A stretch of DNA of 64,000 nt, taken from contig JACGWO010000007.1 of assembly GCA_034509735.1 (NCBI GenBank), positions 24,456,046 to 24,520,045 of the forward strand, read 5' to 3'. The notes under the pieces were generated by a model. It saw only the letters and a program-made list of their open reading frames with translations. It was not told the DNA's origin and searched no databases. This stretch comes from Sesamum alatum (Eukaryota > Streptophyta > Magnoliopsida > Lamiales > Pedaliaceae). Each line of letters starts with the position of its first letter. Position 1 is the stretch's first letter. The position numbers and the translations under genes are program-made. Below, one piece after another: positions 62,857-64,000 of this stretch.

Positions 62857-64000
62857 TATTTTTTTTCTTAGGTAAATGTAAATTTCATAAATAAAAGGAG
62901 TCTTAATAACAATGACAAAGGCAAAACCGCCCTGTCCGGAGAGTGTTCCCAGGAAGGCAACAACGATTTTGCGATCCTGGGCACAAGCAACATCAACAAG
63001 CCAATCCCAACAAGGGGCAAAAGAGGAAACACAACAAAAAGCCATTCCAAAGCGGAATCAATGGCAGAAAAAAAAACAAAAGAACAGACCAATCACGGCA
63101 GCAAGCCAGCCCAAAACAACAAGGGGGAAAATCAACAAGCCAACCCCAAAAATAGCAATCAACAGTCAACAACAATCAGCAATCAACAAGAACCAACAAT
63201 TATTCAACAGGATGGCTCCATGGGATACACTAAAGGCGGAAAAGGGTAAAAGTTTGAAGCGTGGGCTTCAAGTCATCACCGTGGATGCGAGTGCGAACTT
63301 GCTCAAGAACAAGATCCACCAAAGCATTAACTGATAGGGAGGAGTTTTGGAATCTACGAGCATTACGCTCGCGCCAAATGTGATAGACAAGCGAGGCAAG
63401 AGAAGCACGATATGCTGCGTTAATGATATGTTTACCACGCCATCGAATGGAGGCCCATCTGATGCCTAAAATCCACGAAGAATGAGGCCATTGAATCTTG
63501 GTATGCTGTCTAAGAAGGGAGAGGCATCACCGGGAGAAAGTGCATTCAAAAAAGAGGTGAGCGTGGCTCTCAGCCATTCCGGAATTACAGAGGACGCACT
63601 CCAAAGAATCCGGAGGGCACCAAGGCTTATCCATGGTAGAGAGATGCTCTCTAATAGCGAGCCACATAATAAAAAGATTTTGATGAATGCGGAAAGGGCC
63701 ATGGAATAAGGAAGACCACTCCACCTTCGGTCCGGGGGGTTGGAAGATGCCCAAAGCGTCCGAGTTAGAGAGTGTACCGCTATGGGAGCTCCAAAGAATC
63801 CGAGAGGGTCCAGGGGAGATCCGAGGGAGAGAAGCCAAGATATCAAAAAGTTAAAAATTTGTGATAGACCAGTTCCATTGCCCCGAACGGATGACAGACC
63901 CCAAAGATGCATCGAGCGGGATGCCGGTGATAGCGGGACCCCGGGGAAACCGGTAAATGAGAACACCCAGGGGGTGCCAAGGGTCCTGCCAAAGTTGGAA
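62857..64000 (-). mobile_element. LINE-B copy 2, 3' part, runs off the window
   Basis: A reverse-strand LINE whose poly-A tail (poly-T on + at about 62859-62866) abuts satellite. The 3' UTR (62868 to about 63250) and the ORF2 C-terminus match LINE-B copy 1 closely. Its 5' extent lies beyond the right edge. Confidence 0.92.
63251..64000 (-). pseudogene. LINE ORF2 C-terminus with zf-RVT (LINE-B copy 2)
   Basis: The same polyprotein end as in copy 1: FSFTGFPGVPLSPASRSMH, then FHGPFRIHQNLFIMWLAIRE, CVLCNSGMAESHAHLFFEC, then the reverse-strand region with AYRASLASLVYHIW, which copy 1 has lost. Two overlapping frames (63966-63466 and 63838-63527) show that at least one frameshift separates the post-RT part from the zf-RVT. 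The catalytic RT is outside the window, so it cannot be judged whether the full element is active, but the frameshift argues against it. Confidence 0.85.

Noticed and set aside
1..64000. tRNA, rRNA, telomere repeats or host genes
   Set aside because: None seen. The tRNA-like matches are only retroelement primer sites, and no TTTAGGG runs or non-transposon proteins were found.

Overview
The window is repeat DNA from a flowering-plant nuclear genome. It holds Ty3/gypsy and Ty1/copia polyproteins of plant type, plant L1-type LINEs with DUF4283, zinc-knuckle and zf-RVT domains, and retroelement primer sites complementary to initiator tRNA-Met. The bulk is an AT-rich tandem satellite with a monomer of about 334 bp. 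I see no intact host gene, no tRNA or rRNA gene and no bacterial-style operon. Long satellite arrays with higher-order structure and nested retroelements fit a pericentromeric, centromeric or other heterochromatic block. The species cannot be named from the sequence.

Layout: 1-3294 is the 3' two-thirds of a decayed Ty3/gypsy pol (protease end, reverse transcriptase, RNase H, integrase). It is followed by an LTR (about 3340-3864), a primer-binding site, a leader and a broken gag (4265-4876), so the order is pol-LTR-PBS-gag. Gag is cut by a reverse-strand LINE 5' fragment (about 4877-5690). The satellite starts at about 5691 and fills most of the rest, in five blocks broken by insertions: a 5'-truncated LINE-B on + (21059-22487); a full-length but dead LINE-A on - (28463-36457) with a 12-bp target duplication, itself split by a solo copia-type LTR (32763-34759, duplication GAAAG); a rearranged Ty1/copia element on - (44083-55695); a gypsy-like solo LTR (57966-58555); and a second LINE-B on - (about 62857 to beyond the right edge).

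The satellite has real internal organisation. From 5.7 to 17.5 kb nine monomer types recur in the order A-B-C-D-E-F-G-H-I, with each skip marked by a hybrid monomer. From 22.5 to 27.5 kb an eight-monomer unit of about 2,525 bp is repeated in tandem. Short monomers with microhomology joints recur as modules. One monomer (58952-59147) is inverted in place. Each typical monomer carries an ATGACTCAT palindrome seven bases upstream of a TATAAATA box, a promoter-like arrangement worth testing.

The copia element is notable: its pre-integrase to RNase H region is duplicated in tandem (2,174 and 2,213 bp) at an 11-bp microhomology, and both copies share the same deletion of the reverse transcriptase core. 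Every coding region here is a transposon pseudogene. The nesting gives a relative order of events: satellite first, then LINE-A, then the solo LTR inside LINE-A. The copia element was a separate insertion, later cut down at its right LTR.
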